The notes under the pieces are model-generated. The model did no database searches, was not told the DNA's origin, and was given only the letters and a program-made list of their open reading frames with translations. Of a DNA stretch of 56,099 nt, positions 1-8,267 are shown one piece after another. The DNA comes from an uncultured Bacteroidales bacterium (GTDB lineage: Bacteria > Bacteroidota > Bacteroidia > Bacteroidales > Paludibacteraceae), in contig CAMJDT010000006.1 in NCBI GenBank assembly GCA_946404495.1, positions 1 through 56,099 of the forward strand, in the 5' to 3' direction. Position 1 is the first letter of the stretch. Each line of letters starts with the position of its first letter. The position numbers and the translations under genes are program-made.

Positions 1-88
1 GAAGGACCTCGCCGGTGGTCAACCCACCTTGAAGGCCTACATCTGGGCGCAAGAGTTGGACGCGTACGACCAAGCCCACCAAGGATGA
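1..88 (+). CDS. 3' end of an unidentified protein (partial)
   Basis: An open frame enters from the left edge (first full codon at base 2) and stops at TGA 86-88, giving 28 residues ending QELDAYDQAHQG. Base composition and codon use match the neighbouring housekeeping genes. I do not recognise the family from this short tail. The stop is followed at once by a cluster of GTACGA repeats and then a strong terminator, which fits the end of a transcription unit. Confidence 0.55.
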   Translation, partial: KDLAGGQPTLKAYIWAQELDAYDQAHQG

Positions 89-89
89 T

Positions 90-207
90 GTACGAAGGAC
101 AAATGTACGATGTACGAAGGATTTACGAAGGTAAAAAAGGACGAAGGTCCATCGTACATCAACTAAATCGTACATCAATCGTACATCGTACATAGTACAT
201 CGTACAT
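90..207. repeat. Cluster of GTACGAnGTACGA / TCGTACATC short repeats
   Basis: The words GTACGA(T/A) and GTACGAAGGA recur in the left half (about 91-150), and the reverse-complement word TCGTACATC recurs in the right half (about 150-207). The block can therefore fold as one imperfect inverted repeat. It lies between the end of the preceding gene and the terminator at 209-246. No coding potential is visible. Function is unknown; it resembles the short-word repeats at several other gene junctions in this window. Confidence 0.6.
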
Positions 208-208
208 G

Positions 209-246
209 AAAATCGCAGATTTCGCAAGATTTCTGCGATTTTTTTT
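209..246 (+). terminator. Intrinsic terminator fused to the aspA promoter
   Basis: The stem arms AAATCGCAGA and TCTGCGATTT enclose a short loop and are followed by an uninterrupted T run (about 239-246). It would terminate the gene ending at 88. The T run overlaps the -33 element of the aspA promoter. The same hairpin-plus-promoter arrangement recurs at 43220-43315, 44229-44294 and 55854-55920. Confidence 0.8.
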
Positions 247-275
247 GCATATGTCAGAAAAAAGTTGTATCTTTG
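244..275 (+). promoter_or_regulatory. aspA promoter (Bacteroidota type)
   Basis: TTTG (244-247) begins the extended word TTTGCATATGTC. After 20 nt comes TATCTTTG (268-275), which matches the Bacteroidota -7 consensus TAnnTTTG. This predicts transcription starting near 282 and a leader of about 47 nt before aspA. Confidence 0.8.
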
Positions 276-328
276 CGCGTTATTTGGAATAGCAACGAAA
301 ATATTAACCAATAATCTAATAAAAAGAC

Positions 329-1759
329 ATGCTTACATTTAGCGGAAAGACTCGCACAGAGAGCGATTTGATTGGCGAACTCCAGATACCCGTGGAGGCG
401 CTGTACGGAGTACAAACGATGCGCGGCATCGAGAACTTCCCTATCTCTAAATTCAAACTGCAGGACTATCCCGCCTTCATCAACGGTTTGGCCTATACCA
501 AATTAGGCGCCGCGATGGCGAACCATGAGTTGGGACTGCTCAGTGACGAACAATTCAAGGGCATCAAGCAGGCCTGTGAGGAGATACTGGCCGGCCAATG
601 GCACGAGCACTTCCCCGTGGATATGATCCAAGGCGGAGCGGGCACGACCACGAACATGAACGCCAACGAGGTCATCGCCAACCGTGCGCTGCAGATCATG
701 GGTCACGAGCCCGGTGAATACCAATACTGCTCGCCCAACGACCACGTGAACTGCTCGCAGAGTACCAACGATGCCTATCCGGCAGCGATCCATATGGGTC
801 TGTATGCCACGCATATGGAGTACATGAAGCACTATGAGCTGCTCATCGATGCTTTCCAGAAGAAGGCCGAGGAGTTCAAGAACGTGCTCAAGATGGGTCG
901 TACGCAGTTGGAGGACGCCGTGCCGATGACACTGGGTCAGACCTTCGGCGCCTTTGCCTCGATACTCAGAGACGAAGTGAAGCACCTGAACGACGCGGCC
1001 GAGGAGTTCCTCACCGTCAATATGGGTGCTACGGCTATCGGTACGGGTATATGCTCGGAGCCGGGCTACAGCGAGAAGTGCGTGAAGGCGATGGCCGAAG
1101 TAACGGGTTGGAAGGTCGTATTGGCCGAAGACCTGGTAGCCGCCACGAGCGACACGAGCTGCATGGTAGGTTACTCCAGCGTACTGCGCCGCATCGCGAC
1201 CAAACTGAATAAGATATCCAACGACCTGCGTCTACTGGGCAGCGGCCCGAAGTGCGGTCTGCATGAGATCGACCTGCCTGCACGTCAGCCCGGCAGCAGC
1301 ATCATGCCCGGTAAGGTGAACCCCGTCATCCCCGAGGTGATGAACCAGATCTGCTACAAGGTGATCGGTAACGACCTGTGCGTAGCTATGTGCAACGAGG
1401 CTGCTCAGATGGAGCTGAATGCGATGGAGCCCACGATGGCACAATGCTGCTTCGAGAGCGCCGAGATCATGATGAACGGATTTGATGTACTGCGCAAGTA
1501 CTGCATCGACGGCATCAAGGCCAACGAGGAGCGCTGCCGCAACTACATCACCGGAAGTATCGGTATCGTAACGGCTCTGAACCCGATCATCGGTTACAAG
1601 AACTCGACCAAGATCGCCAAGGAGGCGATGGCAACGGGTCGCGGCGTATACGAACTGGTGCTGGAGCACGGCATCCTGACCAAAGAGGAACTGGATACGA
1701 TCCTCAGTCCGGAGAACATGATCAAGCCCGTGAAACTGAACATCAAACCGCGCAGATGA
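329..1759 (+). CDS. aspA: Aspartate ammonia-lyase
   Basis: Fumarase/aspartase superfamily enzyme that reversibly deaminates L-aspartate to fumarate and ammonia in the cytoplasm, linking amino-acid catabolism to fumarate respiration. The 476-residue length is normal. The family signature GSSIMPGKVNP is at about residues 322-332, and GAGTTTNMNANEV and SQSTNDAYP supply further active-site segments. The SGTNDAYP/GSS pattern fits aspartase better than class II fumarase, but specificity cannot be proved by eye. The start is the first ATG after a clear promoter. Its stop overlaps the rdgB start by 4 nt (ATGA), so the two are co-transcribed. Confidence 0.93.
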   Translation: MLTFSGKTRTESDLIGELQIPVEALYGVQTMRGIENFPISKFKLQDYPAFINGLAYTKLGAAMANHELGLLSDEQFKGIKQACEEILAGQWHEHFPVDMIQGGAGTTTNMNANEVIANRALQIMGHEPGEYQYCSPNDHVNCSQSTNDAYPAAIHMGLYATHMEYMKHYELLIDAFQKKAEEFKNVLKMGRTQLEDAVPMTLGQTFGAFASILRDEVKHLNDAAEEFLTVNMGATAIGTGICSEPGYSEKCVKAMAEVTGWKVVLAEDLVAATSDTSCMVGYSSVLRRIATKLNKISNDLRLLGSGPKCGLHEIDLPARQPGSSIMPGKVNPVIPEVMNQICYKVIGNDLCVAMCNEAAQMELNAMEPTMAQCCFESAEIMMNGFDVLRKYCIDGIKANEERCRNYITGSIGIVTALNPIIGYKNSTKIAKEAMATGRGVYELVLEHGILTKEELDTILSPENMIKPVKLNIKPRR

Positions 1760-2361
1760 GGCTTCTGTTTGCAACCAATAACCGTCATAAGTTGGAGGAA
1801 GTACGCGAGATACTTCCTCCGACCTGTGAGGTTATCTCGCTCAGCGACGCAGGCTTCAGCGGGGATATACCGGAGACGGGAGAGACGCTGAACGCCAACA
1901 GTCGCCAGAAGGCAGAGACGATCTGCCAATGGCTAAAAGCCAACGGCCAATGGCCCCTGATAGACGGGGTGATAGCCGACGATACGGGATTGGAAGTAAA
2001 GGGACTGAACGGACAGCCGGGCGTATACTCGGCACGCTATGCGGGTGAGCCGGCCAACGATGCCGCCAACCGCGCTAAGTTGCTTCGTGAGATGGCGGGC
2101 ATGACGGACAGGGAAGCACGCTTCCGCACCGTGGTGACCCTGATACGGGGCGAAAAGGAAGAACAATACGAGGGCATCGTCCGCGGACGCATCGAGACGG
2201 CCGAACGCGGCGAGAACGGATTCGGCTACGACCGACTCTTCGTGCCCCAAGAGGAGGACGACAACGGCAGGGGACGCACATTTGCTCAGATGACAGACGA
2301 GGAAAAAAATCATATAAGCCACAGGTCAATTGCTTTCAAGCAATTGACAATTGAAAGTTGA
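1756..2361 (+). CDS. rdgB: Non-canonical purine NTP pyrophosphatase (RdgB/HAM1)
   Basis: Hydrolyses ITP, dITP and XTP to the monophosphate, cleaning the nucleotide pool. The protein is 201 aa, normal for the family. It opens with FATNNRHKLEEV, carries the DDTGLEV and GVYSARYAG segments, FGYDRLF, and the C-terminal SHR motif (around residue 189). The last residues (LTIES) are encoded by a tandem TTGAAAG repeat that also supplies the stop codon, so the extreme C-terminus is probably not conserved. Start overlaps aspA by 4 nt. Confidence 0.95.
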   Translation: MRLLFATNNRHKLEEVREILPPTCEVISLSDAGFSGDIPETGETLNANSRQKAETICQWLKANGQWPLIDGVIADDTGLEVKGLNGQPGVYSARYAGEPANDAANRAKLLREMAGMTDREARFRTVVTLIRGEKEEQYEGIVRGRIETAERGENGFGYDRLFVPQEEDDNGRGRTFAQMTDEEKNHISHRSIAFKQLTIES

Positions 2362-2385
2362 AAGTTGAAAGTTGAAAATTGAAAG
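2350..2385 (+). repeat. Tandem 7-bp repeat (TTGAAAG) at the rdgB-porZ junction
   Basis: About five copies of a TTGAAAG/TTGAAAA unit span the junction. One copy provides the TGA stop of rdgB (2359-2361) and a later copy provides the TTG used as the porZ start (2372). The spacing between the two genes thus depends on the repeat number. Confidence 0.8.
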
Positions 2386-4690
2386 GATATTCATAGGATT
2401 ATTGCTGATGTTGGTGCCGGTGGTGGCGATGGCCGACGAGGAGGATGTGTCGTACGGACAGATGAAGAGTTGGACGGCGCATTATGCCTACGGCAATGTA
2501 AGCGAGCTGGTAGACGCCGGCAGCCGCATCTATGCGCAGGCTTATGGGGCCTTGTGCAGCGTAGATAAGACTACGGGCGAGATCAGTTATTACTCCAAGA
2601 TGACCGGCCTGAGCGGAGCGACGGTAGTCAAGTTGGGCTACGACAAAACGACCTCCCAACTCATCATCCTCTACGCCGACGGTATGATCGACCTGATGGA
2701 CAAGGACGAGAACGTACGGGGCATCAGCGATATGGCACAGAAGCAGATGAATGCCTCCAAAGAGGCCAACGGCATCTATATCGAGAGCGGCGTAGCCTAC
2801 CTGCCGATGCAGTTCGGAATAGTAGCCGTCAACCTCGTCAAGCGCGAGATACTCGACACCTATTATATCGGCGAAGACGGTCAGGAGGTGAACCTCAACG
2901 CCGTAGCCAAGAAGGGCGACACGCTCATGGCCATCTCCGACCACGTGCTCTACAGCGCCTATACGGGGGATAACCTGCTGGACTACTCGTTCTGGAAGAA
3001 GGATACCAACCTCGTGGGCAACCATGTGCAGACGCACCTGGCAGTGTGGGAGAACAGGCTCTATATGCTGGCCGACTCGCTCTTGTATATGCGAGACGGC
3101 ACGACCTGGACGGTGACGGCGGACAGTATCCGCTTTAGCAGTATCCGTCAGGCGGGAACGGACCTATTCTGCCTCGAGGCGGAGCAATTCTACCGGATGA
3201 CGGGCAAGACGAGCATGGAGCGCTACAGCCCGGGTTATTCGACCGAGGATGTATGCCGCGACGGTACGGCCTACTGGATCGCGGCCGGCGACGTAGGTAT
3301 CAACTGCTACGAGAAAGGCAGCACGCAGACCTATAAACCGCAGGGACCGATCGAGAACTACTGCTACCGAATGCGATTCGAGAAGGAGAAGATGATCATG
3401 GTGCCCGGCGGCTATTTCACCACGACCTACCACCATCACGCTACCGTGATGCTCTACGAGAGCGGGATATGGAACAACTACCCCACCTCGTATCTGGACT
3501 ATAACTCCCAGATGGCGGCGCTCGATTACTCGGACGGTATCATCGACCCCGAAGATCCGCACCATTTCTTTGCCGCCAGCTGCGGTAACGGCCTTGTGGA
3601 GTTTCGTAACGACCGTTTCTACAAACTCTATACGCCCTTCAACAGTCCCTTGGAGACCGCCATCGAGACCACCTATCCGGAGCTGTACACCTGGGTGGAC
3701 GGCTTGGTATACGACGCGGAGGGCAACCTATGGATGACCAATCGTCCGAAGCACGGCGTCAAGGTACTGAAGAAAGACGGCACCTGGGTCATCATCAGCA
3801 ACAACGCCTGCAGCGGTCTGAACCGTACGCGCGATCTGCTCATCTGGAATCAGGACAGCAAGGTCAAGATCATCTCCAACGGTCGTGCCGGTGCGGGTAT
3901 AGGAGTATGGAACGACAACGGCACGCTGGAGAAGCAGACCGACGACCGCGCAGTGTTCCTCTCGCAGTTCTACGATCAGGACAACAAACCGATCCAACCT
4001 ACCTATATCTACTGCATCGCGCAGATGGCGAACGGAGAGCTGTGGGTAGGCACAGACGAGGGACTGTTCATCATCGATGACGTAAGCAAGATGCTGCAGG
4101 GAAGTAATGCCTGCCGACGCATCAAGATACCGCGCAACGACGGCACCAACCTCGCCGATTACTTGCTCGGCACCGAGCAGATCAACTGCATCCAGGAGGA
4201 CGGCGTAGGCCGCAAATGGATCGGTACGGAGTCCAGCGGACTCTACCTGGTGAGCGAAGACGGCGAGGAGACCATCGAGCACTTCACCGGCACCAACTCC
4301 CCGCTGCCGTCGGATATGATACGCTGTCTGGCCATCCATCCCAGCACGGGAGAAGTGTTCGTGGGCACGGGTAACGGCCTGATGTCGTACCACAGCGATG
4401 CCTCCGAACCTAAGGAGGACTACTCCGAACTGTACGCCTATCCGAATCCCGTCACGCCCAACTTTGCCGGCTATGTCACGATCACCGGCATGATGGCCGA
4501 GACGATGGTCAAGATCGTAGACGGCGGCGGCAACCTGGTCTATACGACCCAATCGAACGGCGGCCTCGCGACCTGGGACCTCACGAACGGTAAGGGACAA
4601 CGCGTATCGAGCGGTGTCTATACCGCCTTCTGCAACACCTCCGACGGCAAGAATCACGCGATCGTTAAGATACTCGTCATGAACCGCTAA
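2372..4690 (+). CDS. porZ: PorZ-like type IX secretion attachment protein (beta-propeller)
   Basis: A 772-aa exported protein with an N-terminal signal peptide (about residues 1-21, cleavage after VAMA). Most of the chain is two-component-regulator-type beta-propeller repeats such as GNLWMTN, GELWVGTDEGLF and GVGRKWIGTESSGLY, followed by a C-terminal beta-sandwich of the T9SS sorting type (YAYPNPVTP... to VKILVMNR). This architecture matches PorZ, a surface protein of the T9SS attachment complex that in Porphyromonas works with the PorU sortase and A-LPS. The start is TTG: the first ATG downstream would remove most of the signal peptide. A histidine-kinase reading was rejected because no HK domains exist. 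It is followed without a gap by the next gene. Confidence 0.82.
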   Translation: MKIERIFIGLLLMLVPVVAMADEEDVSYGQMKSWTAHYAYGNVSELVDAGSRIYAQAYGALCSVDKTTGEISYYSKMTGLSGATVVKLGYDKTTSQLIILYADGMIDLMDKDENVRGISDMAQKQMNASKEANGIYIESGVAYLPMQFGIVAVNLVKREILDTYYIGEDGQEVNLNAVAKKGDTLMAISDHVLYSAYTGDNLLDYSFWKKDTNLVGNHVQTHLAVWENRLYMLADSLLYMRDGTTWTVTADSIRFSSIRQAGTDLFCLEAEQFYRMTGKTSMERYSPGYSTEDVCRDGTAYWIAAGDVGINCYEKGSTQTYKPQGPIENYCYRMRFEKEKMIMVPGGYFTTTYHHHATVMLYESGIWNNYPTSYLDYNSQMAALDYSDGIIDPEDPHHFFAASCGNGLVEFRNDRFYKLYTPFNSPLETAIETTYPELYTWVDGLVYDAEGNLWMTNRPKHGVKVLKKDGTWVIISNNACSGLNRTRDLLIWNQDSKVKIISNGRAGAGIGVWNDNGTLEKQTDDRAVFLSQFYDQDNKPIQPTYIYCIAQMANGELWVGTDEGLFIIDDVSKMLQGSNACRRIKIPRNDGTNLADYLLGTEQINCIQEDGVGRKWIGTESSGLYLVSEDGEETIEHFTGTNSPLPSDMIRCLAIHPSTGEVFVGTGNGLMSYHSDASEPKEDYSELYAYPNPVTPNFAGYVTITGMMAETMVKIVDGGGNLVYTTQSNGGLATWDLTNGKGQRVSSGVYTAFCNTSDGKNHAIVKILVMNR

Positions 4691-6180
4691 TGAGAGCAAT
4701 CGCCCGCTATAGTGTCTGGGTAGCCGTTGCCACGCTGTGGGCAACGCTGTGCTTTGCGCTGCCGGATTTTCTGGATAACCCCGCCGATAATGTGCGAAGC
4801 GTACTGACCCTTGCCGCCTATGTCATAGCCGTAGGGATAGGCAATCTGTTTCTCATCTGGCTGATAGGACTGAACCGTTTGGTAGCGGCCGTGCTGCTGC
4901 CGATATACGGCGCACTCGGCGCGGTAGTCGCCTATTTCCGCGTAGCGTACCACGCGACGATCACCCCTATGGTCATCGAGGCGACGCTGCACACCAACGC
5001 CGGCACGATAGCGGGCGTGGTGGATTGGCGCATCTGGGTTTGGGTGGCCATGAACCTCATCGCAGCAGTCTGCCTCATCCTTTGGCGTTGGCGGCAGCCT
5101 AAGACGCTGAATAAGGGTTGGCAACTGCTGGCCGTCGTGGTGCTATGGAGCGCCTACTACTTCGGCAACAGCCGCCTGCATCAATCGCTTAATCAGCGCT
5201 ATCCGTATAACGTAGTACGATGCACGGTGGAGTACCTGCAGCAGCGGCAGATCGAGCGAGAGGAACGCCTCGTGTGGCCGACAGAGCAAGTAACGGAAGC
5301 GGACAGTCTGACCGTGGTCTTCGTCTTGGGCGAAGCACTTAGAGCCGACCGCCTGAGCCTAAACGGCTACGAACGAGAGACCAGCCCCAAACTCAGTCGC
5401 CGCGGGAATGTCCTCTCCCTCCCGCAGGTCTATACCCCCTATAGCTACACCTCGGCCTCGGTGCCGTATATGATGACGCCGTCGGATAGTCTGCACCCCG
5501 AGCGCAGCGCACAGTATCACTCCTTCGTGCGGGTGATGAGCGACTACGGCTACGCGACCGCCTGGCTCAGCAATCAGGATATGGGTAAGACCTACACCGC
5601 CTTTATCCACGAGGCCGACACGGTCATCTTCCCCAATGCAGGCAAGTCGGTATTCGTCTTCGACCCCTGGTACGACGAGGAACTCATCGCGCCGCTCACG
5701 GCGCTGCAGGCCGCCGAGACCAACCCGCGACAGCTCTACGTACTGCACGCCATCGGCAGTCACTGGTACTACAATAACCACGTGCCGGAGGCCTTCCAAC
5801 AGTTCCAACCCCTGACCACCAACCGCGTCGTCAGCAGCAACACACGCGAGGAGATCAATAACTCGTACGACAATACGGCGCTCTATAATGACGCCTTCCT
5901 GGATAGTCTCATTCAGATGCTGGAAGACCGCTGCGCCGTACTTATCTACCTCAGCGACCACGGCGAGGCCTTGGGCGAGAGGAATGTATACATGCACGGC
6001 AACGACGAACCCGAGACCCTGAATCCGGCCTGCATCATATGGTACTCCGACCGCTACGCGGCACGCTATCCCGACAATGTTGCCTACCTCAAGTCGCTGA
6101 CCGACGAGCGGTGCTATACGGATTTTCTCTATCCCACGATTCTGCGAATAGCAGGCCTAATGATGCACGACGATGAGTAA
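4690..6180 (+). CDS. EptA/CptA-like phosphoethanolamine transferase
   Basis: Inner-membrane enzyme of the alkaline-phosphatase/sulfatase fold, expected to transfer phosphoethanolamine to lipid A or LPS core on the periplasmic face. The N-terminal 165 residues hold about five hydrophobic segments; the periplasmic domain follows. Expected metal and nucleophile positions are visible: E215 in VLGEALRAD, the candidate nucleophile T254 in SYTSASVP, and D423-H424 in LSDHGE, plus a late MHG histidine. Length (496 aa) is slightly short of EptA. The start overlaps the porZ stop by one base. Lipid target is not determinable; related enzymes can confer polymyxin resistance. Confidence 0.85.
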   Translation: MRAIARYSVWVAVATLWATLCFALPDFLDNPADNVRSVLTLAAYVIAVGIGNLFLIWLIGLNRLVAAVLLPIYGALGAVVAYFRVAYHATITPMVIEATLHTNAGTIAGVVDWRIWVWVAMNLIAAVCLILWRWRQPKTLNKGWQLLAVVVLWSAYYFGNSRLHQSLNQRYPYNVVRCTVEYLQQRQIEREERLVWPTEQVTEADSLTVVFVLGEALRADRLSLNGYERETSPKLSRRGNVLSLPQVYTPYSYTSASVPYMMTPSDSLHPERSAQYHSFVRVMSDYGYATAWLSNQDMGKTYTAFIHEADTVIFPNAGKSVFVFDPWYDEELIAPLTALQAAETNPRQLYVLHAIGSHWYYNNHVPEAFQQFQPLTTNRVVSSNTREEINNSYDNTALYNDAFLDSLIQMLEDRCAVLIYLSDHGEALGERNVYMHGNDEPETLNPACIIWYSDRYAARYPDNVAYLKSLTDERCYTDFLYPTILRIAGLMMHDDE

Positions 6181-7195
6181 GGAACGTCTTCATTGGGCAG
6201 ATGGCATGAAAGCCGGCAGTATATTGGCTGTCGTGCTGTACCACACGGGGATTCAAGCCGAGGTGAAGAGTCTGGCTTACCTACTCTGCCTGCCGGCATT
6301 CTTCTACGTAGCGGGTCTGTTTGCCGATGCCGCGATGGATGTCCGCAGCTATTTTCGCCGCCGCAGTCTCCGACTGCTGATACCCTATATAGCCTTCGGC
6401 CTACTCTCATGGTTGGCGTGGCTTGTGATCGGTCGTAAGTACGGCAGCGATGCCGGCGTCTCCATAGCCTGGTGGGAGCCGCTGAGAGGCATGCTTATCG
6501 GCCGCAGCGAACGACTAATACAGAACGGTCCGCTATGGTTTCTGTGCTGCCTATTTATCGTCGAATGGATTTATTACCTCATCGCCCGCTTGCCTTCGCG
6601 GTGGCTGTGGCCGGCTACGATCGGGATTGCTATAGCCGGAGTCGTCATCGGTCAATGGATGGATTGGCATCTGATGTGGAGCATCGATACGGCGATGGCG
6701 GTGCTGCCGCTCTATGTAGCAGGTAAGGCGAGCCGCGGAGCGGTGGAGCAGTTATCGAATAAGACTACGGTAGCTTGGCTCCTCGCAGCGTGGATCGCGG
6801 CCGTCATAGGAGTGGACTTAATAGGACACTATAATGCGGATATCAAGCTGTCGGAAGGCCTGTACGGCAATCCCGTGCTCTTCTATATAGGCGAGGCGTT
6901 AGTGATCGCCTTTTGGTGGCTGACGGCACTCGGCGTAGGGCGTATCAAGAAGGTAGGGACAGCCTATGCATGGCTCGGACGCAATACGCTATTGATCCTC
7001 TGCATGCATCTGCCTTTGTTCGGCGCCATCAAGGGGGCGCTGATGATAGCAGGCGTACCCCTGTCGTTCTACAGTACAAACGAAGGAAGCCTGCTCCTAT
7101 GGGCAGGCTCCATCACAGTGTGTATCCCGTTAATCATGCTTATCAACCGCTATCTGCCCTTCCTGGCAGGTAAGCTGCAGCACGGTTGCGCTTAG
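6173..7195 (+). CDS. Acyltransferase family 3 membrane protein
   Basis: A 340-aa polytopic protein with about ten hydrophobic segments. It starts [19 protein letters not shown], which has the early conserved histidine of the acyltransferase-3 (O-acetyltransferase) family, and has the [11 protein letters not shown] loop typical of it. These enzymes move acetyl or other acyl groups onto extracellular sugars or lipids. It overlaps the preceding EptA-like gene by 8 nt, so a joint role in envelope glycolipid modification is an inference. It converges with folE (4-nt overlap of the 3' ends). Confidence 0.85.
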   Translation: MSKERLHWADGMKAGSILAVVLYHTGIQAEVKSLAYLLCLPAFFYVAGLFADAAMDVRSYFRRRSLRLLIPYIAFGLLSWLAWLVIGRKYGSDAGVSIAWWEPLRGMLIGRSERLIQNGPLWFLCCLFIVEWIYYLIARLPSRWLWPATIGIAIAGVVIGQWMDWHLMWSIDTAMAVLPLYVAGKASRGAVEQLSNKTTVAWLLAAWIAAVIGVDLIGHYNADIKLSEGLYGNPVLFYIGEALVIAFWWLTALGVGRIKKVGTAYAWLGRNTLLILCMHLPLFGAIKGALMIAGVPLSFYSTNEGSLLLWAGSITVCIPLIMLINRYLPFLAGKLQHGCA

Positions 7196-7776
7196 TTTCG
7201 AATCAGTCGTAAGAACTCCTCGCGGGTCTCGGGGCGCGTAAAGGCTCCCGTGAAATCGGAGGTGACGGTCATGGAGTGCTGTTTCTGCACCCCTCGCATC
7301 TGCATGCATAGGTGTTCGGCCTCGATGACGACCATGACTCCCAAGGGATTCAGGGTACGCTGGATGCAGTCCTTGATATCGGTAGTGAGGCGCTCCTGAA
7401 TCTGCAGGCGGCGGGCAAAGACATCTACCACGCGGGCGATCTTGCTCAGTCCGGTGACCTTACCGTTAGGGATATACGCGATATGGGCGCGACCGAAGAA
7501 GGGCAGCATATGATGTTCGCAGAGCGAGTAGAAATCGATATCCTTGACCACGACCATCTGCTTGTAGTCCTCCTCGAAGAGGGCGGAGCGAAGAATGGCA
7601 TCGGGGTCTTCGTGGTAGCCCTTCGTGAGGAATTGCATCGCATTGCCTACGCGATGAGGCGTACGGGCAAGACCCTCGCGGGCGGGATCTTCGCCAATGA
7701 GTGAGAGGAGCGCGGTGATATGCTCTTCGATCTGAGCCGTCTTGGCTTTGTCGGGTGTAAAGGCTTGTAAATCCAT
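7192..7776 (-). CDS. folE: GTP cyclohydrolase I
   Basis: Converts GTP to 7,8-dihydroneopterin triphosphate, the entry to folate (and possibly queuosine) synthesis. The 194-aa chain has the zinc-site segment [12 protein letters not shown], the GLSKIARVV helix, QIQERLT and the second cysteine in EHLCMQMRG, all diagnostic. It is the last gene of the long minus-strand run that starts at gyrB, 5 nt after the SPOR gene. folP (25062) is the other folate gene in the window. Confidence 0.96.
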   Translation of the reverse strand: MDLQAFTPDKAKTAQIEEHITALLSLIGEDPAREGLARTPHRVGNAMQFLTKGYHEDPDAILRSALFEEDYKQMVVVKDIDFYSLCEHHMLPFFGRAHIAYIPNGKVTGLSKIARVVDVFARRLQIQERLTTDIKDCIQRTLNPLGVMVVIEAEHLCMQMRGVQKQHSMTVTSDFTGAFTRPETREEFLRLIRN

Positions 7777-7781
7777 CTTGA

Positions 7782-8255
7782 TTACTTCTTAATCTGTATC
7801 TTATCGCGTACAATATAGGTCTCGGAGGCGTAGTGCGGGAAGGCTACGACGAAGGTATCCTTGTAGGTGCGGGCTTCCTCCATGGTGCGAAAATCGCCCA
7901 GACGAACCTTCCAGAAGGGCGGCGTATAGAGTACATAGACGGGCACCTCGACCGAGTCGCGCAGGTTTTGCTCCAGGAGCATAGCCTCCTGCTTGGAGGT
8001 GGAAGGCGTGTTGGACGAATAGATCTGCACCCGGAATCCCTGCATCTCCATCAGACCGCGCGTGACGCCGGCGATCTTCTCCTGCATGAGCAGTGTGACG
8101 AGTGAGTCCTGCACGACGCGGGCATTGGGCATATCGTTGAGGATAGCCGGATAGGGCAATTCCATCGTCACGGAGTCGGACACCTGCTGTGCTCGTACGC
8201 CGAGCGACAGGGAAAGGCCGAATAAGAGTATCAGTACGTTGTTTGTCAGCTTCAT
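7782..8255 (-). CDS. SPOR-domain periplasmic protein
   Basis: A 157-aa protein with a signal peptide (about residues 1-22, ending GVRAQ). The C-terminal half, beginning [12 protein letters not shown] and including [27 protein letters not shown], has the SPOR fold pattern that binds denuded peptidoglycan. The N-terminal part is not recognised. It lies between the nucleoside kinase and folE in the same orientation with short gaps; a link to either is not evident. Confidence 0.75.
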   Translation of the reverse strand: MKLTNNVLILLFGLSLSLGVRAQQVSDSVTMELPYPAILNDMPNARVVQDSLVTLLMQEKIAGVTRGLMEMQGFRVQIYSSNTPSTSKQEAMLLEQNLRDSVEVPVYVLYTPPFWKVRLGDFRTMEEARTYKDTFVVAFPHYASETYIVRDKIQIKK

Positions 8256-8267
8256 TTCTAATAAGGG

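Noticed and set aside
90..207. GTACGA repeats as a CRISPR array
   Set aside because: Repeat units are under 12 nt, irregular and without spacers of constant length; no cas genes.
2372..4690. Hybrid two-component sensor because of the regulator-propeller repeats
   Set aside because: No histidine kinase, receiver or HTH domain; the protein ends in a T9SS-type beta-sandwich.
3728..4744. 338-aa open frame antisense to porZ
   Set aside because: Shadow frame; the plus-strand gene has signal peptide, propeller repeats and sorting domain.
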